From Myxococcales bacterium (lineage in GTDB: Bacteria > Myxococcota > Myxococcia > Myxococcales > Myxococcaceae): DNA of 16,871 nt. This document shows positions 5,392-12,938 of this stretch, piece by piece. A program made the translations under genes and the position numbers. The notes below the pieces were generated by a model. It did not search any database. It saw nothing but the letters and a program-made list of their open reading frames with translations, and had not been told where the DNA came from. How positions within the stretch are numbered: position 1 is the first letter of the stretch; the number at the start of each line of letters is the position of its first letter. The stretch lies in NCBI GenBank assembly GCA_003153055.1, contig PMBV01000171.1, forward strand, positions 1,306 through 18,176, in the 5' to 3' direction.

Positions 5392-6393
5392 ATGGTTCGC
5401 GAGTTGATCGACCTCCACATACACGTCGGCGGGGCAGTCGCGCCTCACATCTTGTGGTCCATCGCCCACCAGCAAGGCTTCAAGCTGCCGGTGAAGGATT
5501 ACTTCGAGTTTGTCGACTTGATCACCGCTTCCCCCGAGAAGGTCGGAGGCCTCGACGACTACTTGAAGATCATGCACCAATGGACCGAGCGGCTCCAGAG
5601 CTCGCCCATGGCCATCGAGCGATCGGTCTACGAGGTCATCGGAAAGGAATACCGCAGCTCAAGGGTGACGCAGATCGAGCTGCGGTTCAACCCGATGAAG
5701 CGCAACCTCTCTTCCGAGCTCGACCTCGACCATATCATTCAGGCGGCCCTGCGAGGAATGGACCGAGCCACACTCGAATACGGCGTGAAAGCGTGCCTCA
5801 TCTTCTGCCTGGCGAGGAAGTTCGACCACTCGCTCAACGCGATCCAGGTGGAGAAGGCCACTCGCTACCGGGCCCGCGGTGTGTTCGGCATCGACCTGGC
5901 CGGCACCGAGTCGGACGCCCTCGAGCTCAAGCCCGAGGTCGTCGCCAAGTACGAAGATCTCTTCGACCGCGCCCGGCGGGCGGGGCTCAAGACGACGGTG
6001 CACACCGGCGAGACCAAGGGCACCGGAGCCGAGGGCGTGGTGGCCGTGGTCGAGAAGCTCAAGCCCAACCGCATCGGCCACGGCATCCGCGCTGCCTACG
6101 ACGAGCCAGCCATGAAGCTCCTGAAAGAACGCGACGTCGTCCTCGAGCTGTGCCCAACCTCGAACCTGCAGACCAAGGCGGTGGAGGGCATCAAGGAGCT
6201 CGAGCACATCGTCCGCACGTTCTGGGACCGAGGAGTCAAGTTCACCATCAACACCGACGGTCCGTACCTCCTCAATACCGACATGCGGCGAGAGCTCGAG
6301 ATCGTCGAGAAGAACCGCATCCTCACTCCGCAGCAGATCGAGCAAACGCTGGCCTGGGCCCGCGAGTACTCGTTCATTCCCAAAGGCCAGTGA
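5392..6393 (+). CDS. Adenosine-deaminase-family metallohydrolase with altered substrate pocket
   Basis: This is an amidohydrolase of the adenosine/AMP deaminase family, 333 aa from the preferred ATG. Zinc and catalytic residues are present: His9 and His11 in LHIHVGG, His204 and Glu207 in TVHTGE, His230 in RIGHG, and Asp289 in INTDGP; LELCPTSN is also typical. Three positions differ from true Add proteins: HxHLDG is HIHVGG (the Asp that holds the ribose 5'-OH is Gly13), LAGDE is LAGTE (Thr172), and NTDDP is NTDGP (the Asp that contacts purine N7 is Gly290). Hydrolytic deamination is likely, but adenosine may not be the substrate. It overlaps pyrD by one base (TGATG), so the two are probably co-translated. 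A GTG at 5377 is an alternative start. I leave the symbol add unassigned for this reason. Confidence 0.85.
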   Translation: MVRELIDLHIHVGGAVAPHILWSIAHQQGFKLPVKDYFEFVDLITASPEKVGGLDDYLKIMHQWTERLQSSPMAIERSVYEVIGKEYRSSRVTQIELRFNPMKRNLSSELDLDHIIQAALRGMDRATLEYGVKACLIFCLARKFDHSLNAIQVEKATRYRARGVFGIDLAGTESDALELKPEVVAKYEDLFDRARRAGLKTTVHTGETKGTGAEGVVAVVEKLKPNRIGHGIRAAYDEPAMKLLKERDVVLELCPTSNLQTKAVEGIKELEHIVRTFWDRGVKFTINTDGPYLLNTDMRRELEIVEKNRILTPQQIEQTLAWAREYSFIPKGQ

Positions 6394-7451
6394 TGTACTC
6401 GTCTCTCCTTCGACCGTTGCTGTTCCGCCTCGACCCCGAGCACGCTCACGAGCTGGCGATGGGGGCCCTCTCGACGCTCCAGCGCGTCACCCCGCTGCCT
6501 CCCGCGCTGCGCCGGTGGGTCCGCGCCGAGCGCCCTTCGCTCAAGACACAGGTCGCCGGCCTCGACTTCGCGAACCCCGTGGGCCTCGCCGCTGGTCTCG
6601 ACAAAGACGCCCAGGCCATCGCCGGTCTCTTTGGGCTGGGCTTTGGCTCCGTCGAGGTGGGCACGGTGACGCCGCGCCCTCAGCCGGGCAACGATCGCCC
6701 CCGCCTCTTTCGCATTCCCGACCACCAGGCCCTCATCAACCGCATGGGCTTCAACAACCTCGGCGCCGACGAGATGGCCAGACGGCTGCAACGGGTCTCC
6801 TTCCGGCCCGGCCCCGTCGGCGTGAACATCGGCAAGAACCGCGACACCCCACTCGAGCGAGCCCTCGAGGACTACGTGGCCTGCGCCCGAGTCTTGGCGC
6901 CGCTGGCCGACTACGTTGCGGTGAACCTCTCCTCCCCCAACACGCCGGGCCTGAGGACACTCCAGGAGCCCGAGGCCCTCGAGAAGCTCCTGCTGGCCGT
7001 TCGAGCCGAGGTCAAGGCGCGGCCCGTCTTCCTGAAGATCGCCCCCGATCTCACCGACGAGGCCATCGACGCCGCCGTCGACGTGGCCCTGAGCACCAAA
7101 ATCGACGGTCTCATCTGTGCCAACACCACGCTGAGCCGCCCCTTCGAGCACCCCGTGGCCAAGGAAGCTGGAGGCCTGTCGGGCCGGCCGCTCAAGGAGA
7201 AGAGCACTGGAGTGGTGCGGCGGGCCTTCGTACGAGCCCACGGCCGCCTGCCCATCATCGGGGTCGGGGGCATCTTCTCGGGCTTGGATGCCTGGGAGAA
7301 GATCTGCGCCGGCGCCTCACTGGTGCAGCTCTACACCGGCTTCGTGTACGGAGGGCCGCTCGTCGTCGGCTCGGTGCTCGAGGTGATCGAAGCGAAGCTC
7401 CGCGAGGCCGGCCTCGACTCGGTGGCCAAGGCCGTCGGCCGCGACGCCTGA
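6393..7451 (+). CDS. pyrD: Dihydroorotate dehydrogenase, class 2 (quinone-dependent)
   Basis: This enzyme oxidises dihydroorotate to orotate, the fourth step of pyrimidine synthesis, passing electrons to membrane quinone. The N-terminal helical extension LLRPLLFRLDPEHAHELAM marks class 2 and membrane association. Further motifs are NPVGLAAGLDKD (61-72), PGNDRPRLFR (98-107), NRMGFNN (116-122), GVNIGKN, VNLSSPNTPGLR with catalytic Ser181, KIAPDLTD, NTTLSRP, GGLSGRPLKEKST, GVGGI and GASLVQLYTGFVYGGP. Its 352 aa are normal for the class. The ATG at 6393 overlaps the deaminase TGA. It converges on the DUF6178-like gene with 50 bp between stops, where I see no convincing hairpin. Confidence 0.96.
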   Translation: MYSSLLRPLLFRLDPEHAHELAMGALSTLQRVTPLPPALRRWVRAERPSLKTQVAGLDFANPVGLAAGLDKDAQAIAGLFGLGFGSVEVGTVTPRPQPGNDRPRLFRIPDHQALINRMGFNNLGADEMARRLQRVSFRPGPVGVNIGKNRDTPLERALEDYVACARVLAPLADYVAVNLSSPNTPGLRTLQEPEALEKLLLAVRAEVKARPVFLKIAPDLTDEAIDAAVDVALSTKIDGLICANTTLSRPFEHPVAKEAGGLSGRPLKEKSTGVVRRAFVRAHGRLPIIGVGGIFSGLDAWEKICAGASLVQLYTGFVYGGPLVVGSVLEVIEAKLREAGLDSVAKAVGRDA

Positions 7452-7501
7452 TTCGCGTTCGACGTATCCATGAGCTCCTCGATCCTCGGCGCTGTTGAAG
7501 C

Positions 7502-9145
7502 TCAGACCACGAGCTGCCCCTCGATGGGCAGAGACTCCACCCGCGCCCCGTCGACCCGGCCGTCTCGCGCCCAGGTCTGCCCGAAGTCGTCGAGCCAGCT
7601 CGCGAGAACGCGGGAGACCATCGCGGGGATCTCGGTCGCTCCCACCTGGAGCCGCTGAGTCAGCAGCTCGACGGACCGCGCCCCCGCCGACCCTCGGAGC
7701 GCCGCCAGCTTTCCGGTGTCGTCGAAGATGCGCGCGCACAGCTCGGTCAGCCGGAGCGCGGGAAAAGGCGCCACCTCGATGACGCCGTCGAGCTCGGCCC
7801 TGGCCACCACGGCCGCGAACAGCCGCTGGGGCCGCAGCTCGGCCAGGCTCGACCCACCGAAGGGCGCCACGATCTGGGCCACGCCCGAGCCCAGGAGCCC
7901 CTGAAACACCGCGCGCTGAAGCCGCACCCGCCCCAGGAGCTGCTCGGCCTCCGACAGCTCGCGCTTCGAACGAAACGGCACCGGCTCGGCCCCCGGCACC
8001 TTCAGCGCCTTGAGGGGCCGCTTGCGGAGAATCGCCGCCAACACGGCCGTCTCCTCGTCGAGAGCGAGCCAGGTCTCGCCGAACTTGGCCCCCTCTTCCT
8101 TCGCAAGGCGATCGACCTGCCGCTTGAGCTTCAGGGTCAGCGAGAAGCCAATCTGGAAGATCTCCGTCAGCGGCCGTTCGCGCACCGCCGCGGTGGCCAG
8201 CTCGGGGTTCCCCCGGGTGAGGTGCTCGAGCCCGAGGTCGAGGTAGTCGCGGGCGTGCTCCGAGGCCCGCTTCACCGCCGGCGGGTCTCCAGGCTCGGCG
8301 CCCTCGGCGACCAGCACGCGATTGACCAGGCCCCGCACCTCGGTCTCGAGGTTCAGCCGCTCGGTCTCGTCGAGCCCCCGAAAGGCCGCACCGACCGAGT
8401 CGACGTGCCCAGCCCCGCCCAGGGCCGCCGTCGTCGCGCCACTGGCGAGCGGCACTTTTTCTGGGTCGACCCAGGTGAAGACGCGCATCGCCTCGTCGAG
8501 CGGCGGAAAGCCGAGGTCTGCCAGACGCCCCTGCCGGAAGCGGAAGGCAACCTCCTCGAGCTCCATCGGCATCTCCCACCGCACCGCCTCGAGGAACCGC
8601 GCCAGCTCGAAGGGGTTGTGAGCCATGAGATCGAACGTGAGCCGCCGGAGCGCCGCCTCGTCGACCCCGTCGACGGTGAACTCCACCAAGAACTTGCCCT
8701 CGGGCGTCTCCATCGTCACCCCCTCGGGGTTGACGTCGGGGTCCTCCTCGAGATCGTGAATGACGGCGAGCTTCTTGTAGACGAGCTCGAGCACCTCGAT
8801 GTCGAGGTACTGGAGCTTCTCGATGAAGCGCTCGTCGTCGTCGCCGCGGGCCGCCCGGAGCCACCGCAACACCTCGAGGGGGTCCAACCGATCGCGCTGC
8901 CAGGCCGCCAGATCGACGAAGGTTCGAAACTGATCCGCCGTCGAGAGCTGGACGATCTCGGTGCAGTCGACGAGGCCGATCTCGACGATGGTGCCGTAGA
9001 CGTCCTCCGCGGGGATCGACCGCACCAGCGCCCGGCCGTCGACCTCCTCGAGCAACGCGTCGGCCCGACGCCGAGGCGCCAGATCAACCAGTCGACGGAT
9101 GAGCTCCGCCCGCTTCGACTCCCGCTTCTCAGATGACGTGCTCAT
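7502..9145 (-). CDS. DUF6178-like conserved protein of unknown function
   Basis: This is a 547-aa soluble protein of mixed, mostly helical character with no signal peptide or membrane segment. The N-terminal third carries EVDGRALVRSIPAEDVYGTIVEIGLVDCTEIVQL and RDRLDPLEVLRWLRA, a pattern I associate with the DUF6178 family of deltaproteobacteria and myxobacteria. That assignment is from memory of the family and is moderately sure. No catalytic motif was recognised. It ends a leftward run of cytochrome, engB and this gene, 43 bp after engB, and its ATG at 9145 has a GAGGG just upstream. Confidence 0.75.
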   Translation of the reverse strand: MSTSSEKRESKRAELIRRLVDLAPRRRADALLEEVDGRALVRSIPAEDVYGTIVEIGLVDCTEIVQLSTADQFRTFVDLAAWQRDRLDPLEVLRWLRAARGDDDERFIEKLQYLDIEVLELVYKKLAVIHDLEEDPDVNPEGVTMETPEGKFLVEFTVDGVDEAALRRLTFDLMAHNPFELARFLEAVRWEMPMELEEVAFRFRQGRLADLGFPPLDEAMRVFTWVDPEKVPLASGATTAALGGAGHVDSVGAAFRGLDETERLNLETEVRGLVNRVLVAEGAEPGDPPAVKRASEHARDYLDLGLEHLTRGNPELATAAVRERPLTEIFQIGFSLTLKLKRQVDRLAKEEGAKFGETWLALDEETAVLAAILRKRPLKALKVPGAEPVPFRSKRELSEAEQLLGRVRLQRAVFQGLLGSGVAQIVAPFGGSSLAELRPQRLFAAVVARAELDGVIEVAPFPALRLTELCARIFDDTGKLAALRGSAGARSVELLTQRLQVGATEIPAMVSRVLASWLDDFGQTWARDGRVDGARVESLPIEGQLVV

Positions 9146-9188
9146 GACCCTCGGGGGAACTAACCCGTTGATCTACCCTTGTCACCCT

Positions 9189-9794
9189 TCACGCCGTGGC
9201 GTCGAGCAGCGACCCCCACACGGCCTCGAGGCCGAGGCCCGTCGTCGACGAGAAGCCGATGACCGCCCCGGGGGGAAGATCGAGCTCGCGGGTGAGGCTG
9301 GCGACCCGGCCCTGTCGCTTGCCGGGCGCGAGCCGGTCGAGCTTGGTCGCGGCCACCAAAATCCTCGGGGCGTGCTCCTCGAGCGTCTCGAGCATCTGCA
9401 CGTCGTCCTTGGTCGGCCCCACCTCAGCGTCGATGATCGACACCACCACCTTCAGCATGTCGCGGCGCTGGAGGTACTCGTCGATCATCTCGGCGAACTG
9501 CTCCCGCTCGGCCTTGGAGACCTTCGCAAAGCCGTAGCCAGGGAGATCGCACAGGCGCACCACCCTGCGCCTCGCCTTGTGCTCGAGGGTCACGTCGAAG
9601 AAGTTGAGCGTCCGCGTTCGGCCCGGGGTGTTCGACACCCGCACCAGCTTCAGCCGATGGGCCAGGGCGTTGATCATCGACGACTTGCCGACGTTCGATC
9701 GACCGACGAAGGCCACCTCGGGCAAGGGGTCTCGGGGGTACTGCTCGAGCTTGGTCGCGGTGGTGACGAAGTCCGCTTCGATGACTCGGATCAT
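9189..9794 (-). CDS. engB: Ribosome-assembly GTPase EngB/YsxC/YihA
   Basis: This essential small GTPase helps assemble the large ribosomal subunit. All G motifs are present in the 201 aa: G1 GRSNVGKSS (31-39), G2 in NTPGRTRTLNFF (55-66), G3 DLPGYGFAKV (83-92), G4 TKLD (150-153) and G5 FSSTTGLG (181-188). The ATG at 9794 overlaps the stop of the upstream cytochrome gene as ATGA, indicating translational coupling. This ties a housekeeping GTPase to a periplasmic redox protein, an odd pairing that may be local. The usual length and full motifs leave little doubt about identity. Confidence 0.96.
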   Translation of the reverse strand: MIRVIEADFVTTATKLEQYPRDPLPEVAFVGRSNVGKSSMINALAHRLKLVRVSNTPGRTRTLNFFDVTLEHKARRRVVRLCDLPGYGFAKVSKAEREQFAEMIDEYLQRRDMLKVVVSIIDAEVGPTKDDVQMLETLEEHAPRILVAATKLDRLAPGKRQGRVASLTRELDLPPGAVIGFSSTTGLGLEAVWGSLLDATA

Positions 9795-10297
9795 AGGCCG
9801 GCGAGCGCTCCGTTGGGCTGGGCCGCGCTCCCTCCCTGGGCCTTCGGGTCGCGCTTCTTCCGCTCCACCGACCAGTGATCGATGGCCTTCAGCTTCTCTT
9901 TGAACTCGAAGGGTCTCAACGATGGGCTCGAGGCGTCATGACAGGCCCGGCAGGACTTCTCGGTCGGGTCGGCGAGGCCGGTCAACCGAGCCAGCTCGCT
10001 GTCCTTCATCACGTAGCGCGCCGAGTAGTACTGGCCTCCGCCGTGGCACGTCTCACACGAGACCTCCGCCACCCGCTGATCGACCTCGTTGGGCGAATGA
10101 CACATGAGGCACCGGGCGTCGCGCTGCTGCTGCGGCGACAACACCTCGCGGCTCCGGGCATGCGCCGACGCCTGCCACGCAGCCCAAGCATCTGGGTGGC
10201 ATGCCTCGCAGCTCTCTGCCCCGAGGAAGTCGTGGCCCCAGGCCGCCCAGGCCCACAGCCAGGTCGCGAGAATCGTTCGAGAAACGAGCAGACGCAT
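9791..10297 (-). CDS. Secreted tetrahaem c-type cytochrome, cytochrome c554-like
   Basis: Four CxxCH haem-attachment motifs (CEACH 30-34, CLMCH 63-67, CETCH 81-85, CRACH 116-120) lie in 168 aa after a hydrophobic, Trp-rich N-terminal signal segment (about 1-21). Spacing and the AESCEACHPDAWAAWQASAHARS opening resemble the cytochrome c554/multihaem family, so a periplasmic electron carrier is likely. Only three other histidines exist (22, 46, 141). Position 22 is near the expected signal cleavage site, so not all haems can be bis-histidine. The charged C-terminal tail after residue 140 lacks motifs. It overlaps engB by 4 bp. Its ATG is only 23 bp from the divergent small secreted gene. The electron partner cannot be inferred. 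Confidence 0.88.
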   Translation of the reverse strand: MRLLVSRTILATWLWAWAAWGHDFLGAESCEACHPDAWAAWQASAHARSREVLSPQQQRDARCLMCHSPNEVDQRVAEVSCETCHGGGQYYSARYVMKDSELARLTGLADPTEKSCRACHDASSPSLRPFEFKEKLKAIDHWSVERKKRDPKAQGGSAAQPNGALAGL

Positions 10298-10320
10298 CGG
10301 CCAAGGCGTACCATTGTGGC

Positions 10321-10776
10321 GTGAATCTGTCGCGTCTCGTCCTCCTTCTGCTCGCCTGGGGCAGCTCAGCCGGTGCCAAACCCTGGAACGGCATCGCCCC
10401 TGGCACCTCCAGCTCCCTCGACGTCATCGCCCGGTTTGGAGACCCCAGCAAGACCCTCACCGCCGAGGGCAAGGAGACCCTCGTCTACTCGGGCCCCAAG
10501 GCCATCAAGGGCGCGGCCCAGGCCCAGTTCAAGCTCAGCCAGGACAAGACCGTCGAGCGCATCGACGTCTACCCGGCCGTGGTGCTCGACGTCGACGCCA
10601 TCGAAGACAGCTACGGGCCGGCTTGCGACGAAAAGCACACCAACGAGCCGTGCTTCGTGAAGAAGGAGACGCAGCAAAAGCACAGCTATTATGTCTATGG
10701 GCGCCTCGGGCTCGCCGTGTTCTTCAAAGATGACGGCCGCACGGTGCAGTCCCTCGCGTTTCTCCCGGGAACCTAA
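10321..10776 (+). CDS. Small secreted protein, SmpA/OmlA (BamE)-like in outline
   Basis: This 151-aa protein starts at GTG 10321 with a clear signal peptide (MNLSRLVLLLLAWGSSAGA, cleavage near residue 19). Mature features are IAPGTSSSLDVIARFGDPS (25-43) and GKETLVYSG, the Gly-x-Thr/Ser, FGxP and late Tyr pattern seen in SmpA/OmlA-like folds. It ends with YGRLGLAVFFKDDGRTVQSLAF. Cys102 and Cys111 could form a disulfide in the periplasm. I see no lipobox cysteine. It is upstream of coaE by 4 bp and so probably heads the rightward unit. The function is unknown and the fold suggestion is weak, as no search was possible. No Shine-Dalgarno is visible before the GTG. Confidence 0.75.
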   Translation: MNLSRLVLLLLAWGSSAGAKPWNGIAPGTSSSLDVIARFGDPSKTLTAEGKETLVYSGPKAIKGAAQAQFKLSQDKTVERIDVYPAVVLDVDAIEDSYGPACDEKHTNEPCFVKKETQQKHSYYVYGRLGLAVFFKDDGRTVQSLAFLPGT

Positions 10777-10780
10777 GGCG

Positions 10781-11407
10781 GTGCTCGTCTTCGGCCTCAC
10801 CGGCGGCATCGCCACTGGGAAGAGCACCGTCTCGCGTCTGATCCGCGAGCGAGGCGAGGTGGTGCTCGACGCCGACGAGGTCGCTCGAGAGGTCGTCGAG
10901 CCCGGCCAGCCGGCTCTCGAAGCCATCGCCGCCCGCTTCCCCGGCGTGGTGGCAACCGACGGTCGCCTCGATCGCGCCCAGCTGGCCGAGCGGGTCTTCT
11001 CGCAGCCCGCCGAGCGAGCCGCCTTGAACGCCATCATCCACCCGCGGATCCAGGCCCGCGTCCTCGAGCGTACCCAGGAGCTGGCCCGCGCCGGGGCTCC
11101 CCGGGTCATCTACGATGCGCCCTTGCTCATCGAAAACCGGCTCCACCTGGGCATGGACGGCGTGGTGCTGGTGGTGGCGCCGCCCGAAGTCCAGCTCGAG
11201 CGCCTGATGGCCCGTGACGGCCTCGTTCGGGCCAAGGCCGAGGCTCGCATCGCCGCCCAGCTCCCGCTCGACGAGAAGCGCCAGCACGCCACCTGGGTCA
11301 TCGACAACGGCGGCTCGCTCGAGGAGACCCAGCGGCAGGTCGAGGCGGTGCTGGGCGAGCTGCGCGCACGAGGCAGCACCCAAGGCTCGCGGTCGCCTGG
11401 GCGATGA
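10781..11407 (+). CDS. coaE: Dephospho-CoA kinase
   Basis: CoaE phosphorylates the 3'-OH of dephospho-CoA, the last step of CoA synthesis. The P-loop GLTGGIATGKST is at residues 5-16, followed by VVLDADEVAREVVEPG (the substrate-binding Asp-Ala-Asp region), HPRIQARV, YDAPLLIEN and the lid region around RLMARDGLVRAKAEARIAAQLP; WVIDNGGSLEET closes the core. The GTG at 10781 gives 208 aa and puts LVFGLTGG at the N-terminus as in homologues. AAGG, overlapping the upstream stop, is the only ribosome-binding candidate and is very close. It sits 4 bp after the small secreted gene and 17 bp before the reductase. Confidence 0.95.
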   Translation: MLVFGLTGGIATGKSTVSRLIRERGEVVLDADEVAREVVEPGQPALEAIAARFPGVVATDGRLDRAQLAERVFSQPAERAALNAIIHPRIQARVLERTQELARAGAPRVIYDAPLLIENRLHLGMDGVVLVVAPPEVQLERLMARDGLVRAKAEARIAAQLPLDEKRQHATWVIDNGGSLEETQRQVEAVLGELRARGSTQGSRSPGR

Positions 11408-11424
11408 CGTAGCGTCTCCAGCCC

Positions 11425-12531
11425 GTGGACTTCTGCGCCTTCATCACTGGGTACCCCGGCTTCATCGGCAAGCGGCTCGTCACCCGCCTGGCCGGGGCCA
11501 ACCCGCGCGGGCGCATCATCGCCCTGGTGCAGCCCACGTTCATCGAGGAGGCCCGGCGCCACGCCGAGACGGTCACCGGCGCGACCATCGAGCTCGTCGA
11601 GGGCGACGTGGTCGACATGCACCTGGGCCTCGCGGGCCCCGAGTACGTGGACCTCGTCAAAGACGTGACCCACGTCTTTCACCTCGCGGCCGTGAGCTCG
11701 CTGGCGCTCCCGCGAGAGCTCGCCCGCCGCGTCAACGTCGACGGCACCCGCAACGTGCTCGAGCTGGCGAGGGAGTGCCCGGCCCTCGAGCGGATGGTGC
11801 ACTTCTCGACCTGCTACGTCTCGGGCACTCGGCAGGGCGTCATCGCCGAAGATGAGCTGGAGGCCGGTCAGTCGTTCCGCAACGCCTACGAGCAGACCAA
11901 GTACGAGGCCGAGCGGCTGGTGCAGCGAGCCAAGGAGCAGCTCCCCATCACGGTGGTGCGCCCAGGCACGGTGGTGGGCGACTCGAGAACCGGAGAGATC
12001 GAGCGCTTCGATGGCCCCTACTCCATCGCCATGCTCCTGGTGCTGTCTCCCCTGGTGCTGCCGCTCCCGCTGCCGGGCAACGGAGGCGCGCCGCTCAACG
12101 TGGTGCCGGTGGACTTCGTCGTCGACGCCACCTGGGCACTGACCCAGACCCCCTCGGCCCGGGGCGCGACGGTGCACCTAGTCGACCCGAACCCGATGAG
12201 CGCCCGCCGGGTGTACGAGCTCATCGCCGAGCGGGCCAACAAGCGCCTCCCTCGCTTCACCATCTCGGCCAGAGCCACCGATCTCTTCCTCCGCTTGCCG
12301 GGGGTCGAGAGGGTCACGCGCACCCAGCGCGCGGCGCTGGCCTACGTCAACCACCTCGCCTTCTACGGCAGCCGCGCCGCCGGCGAGCTCCTCGAAGAAA
12401 CGGGCGTCCGCTGCCCGCCGCTCACCAGTTACCTCGACCGCCTCACCGACTACGCGCTGGAGACCTGGCGTACGAGGCCCCAGGAAACCGAGGGAGCGAT
12501 CGACGACCCGCTGGATCGCCCGATGAGCTAG
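11425..12531 (+). CDS. Extended SDR, thioester-reductase/NAD-binding-4 type
   Basis: This 368-aa Rossmann oxidoreductase has the TGxxGxxG nucleotide motif TGYPGFIG (8-15), a long stretch to HVFHLAAVSSL (83-93), NVDGTRNVLELA, the catalytic set with Ser128 in HFSTCYVSG and Tyr155/Lys159 in YEQTK, and VVRPGTVVGDSRTGE (177-191). The last pattern points to the NAD-binding-4 group, which includes fatty acyl-CoA and thioester reductases. The substrate is not known; an acyl thioester or a sterol/sugar-like compound are both possible. An in-frame TAG at 11410 bounds the start, so the GTG at 11425 is the earliest possible. It is followed 11 bp later by two dehydratases, which supports acyl-chain chemistry. 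Confidence 0.85.
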   Translation: MDFCAFITGYPGFIGKRLVTRLAGANPRGRIIALVQPTFIEEARRHAETVTGATIELVEGDVVDMHLGLAGPEYVDLVKDVTHVFHLAAVSSLALPRELARRVNVDGTRNVLELARECPALERMVHFSTCYVSGTRQGVIAEDELEAGQSFRNAYEQTKYEAERLVQRAKEQLPITVVRPGTVVGDSRTGEIERFDGPYSIAMLLVLSPLVLPLPLPGNGGAPLNVVPVDFVVDATWALTQTPSARGATVHLVDPNPMSARRVYELIAERANKRLPRFTISARATDLFLRLPGVERVTRTQRAALAYVNHLAFYGSRAAGELLEETGVRCPPLTSYLDRLTDYALETWRTRPQETEGAIDDPLDRPMS

Positions 12532-12542
12532 ACAGTGGGCCC

Positions 12543-12935
12543 ATGGCTCGAACCTTCTCGGTCGGTGACACCTTCACCCTGACGCGGAAGTGCGATCGCT
12601 ATCGCCCCATCTACTACGCGGCCGCGTCAGGCGACTTCAACCCCATTCACATCGACCCAGAGGTCGGCAAGAGCGCCCAGCTGGGCGGCGCCATCCTCCA
12701 GGGGTTGTGCACCTTGGGCTGGGCGGTCGACGCCTTCATCGGCTACCTGGGTGACCCCGGCAAGGTGAGCCGAGTGCGAGTCCGGTTCTCGCGGCCGGTG
12801 GGCATCGAGGACACCGTCGTCTTCTCGGGCAAGATCGTCGCTGTGGCCGATGGAGTGGTGAAGGCCGAGATCGAGGCCAAGAATCAGCGCGGCGAAGACG
12901 TGCTCAAGGGCGCGGTCGTCGAAGGGAGGATCTGA
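12543..12935 (+). CDS. MaoC-like hot-dog dehydratase/hydratase
   Basis: This 130-aa hot-dog-fold protein has the hydratase-2 motif YAAASGDFNPIHIDPEVG (25-42), with catalytic Asp31 and His36. These residues are at the same positions as in short (R)-specific enoyl-CoA hydratases. It should interconvert 3-hydroxyacyl and enoyl thioesters. The pairing with a second MaoC-type gene 3 bp downstream recalls the HadA/HadB heterodimers of mycobacteria, in which the catalytic subunit carries this motif. The ATG at 12543 has no strong Shine-Dalgarno and is directly preceded by GGGCCC. It is 11 bp after the SDR gene, presumably in one transcript. Confidence 0.88.
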   Translation: MARTFSVGDTFTLTRKCDRYRPIYYAAASGDFNPIHIDPEVGKSAQLGGAILQGLCTLGWAVDAFIGYLGDPGKVSRVRVRFSRPVGIEDTVVFSGKIVAVADGVVKAEIEAKNQRGEDVLKGAVVEGRI

Positions 12936-12938
12936 ACC

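Noticed and set aside
5199..6392. The pyrD reading frame stays open far upstream through the EF-hand and deaminase genes
   Set aside because: The upstream translation is Arg/Pro/His-rich shadow sequence. The PyrD family starts at MYSSLLRPLLFRLDPEHA, and the ATG at 6393 overlaps the deaminase stop, so a fusion is not supported.
7452..7501. Terminator between convergent pyrD and the DUF6178-like gene
   Set aside because: I found no stem longer than a few base pairs and no T-run in the 50 bp, so none is annotated.
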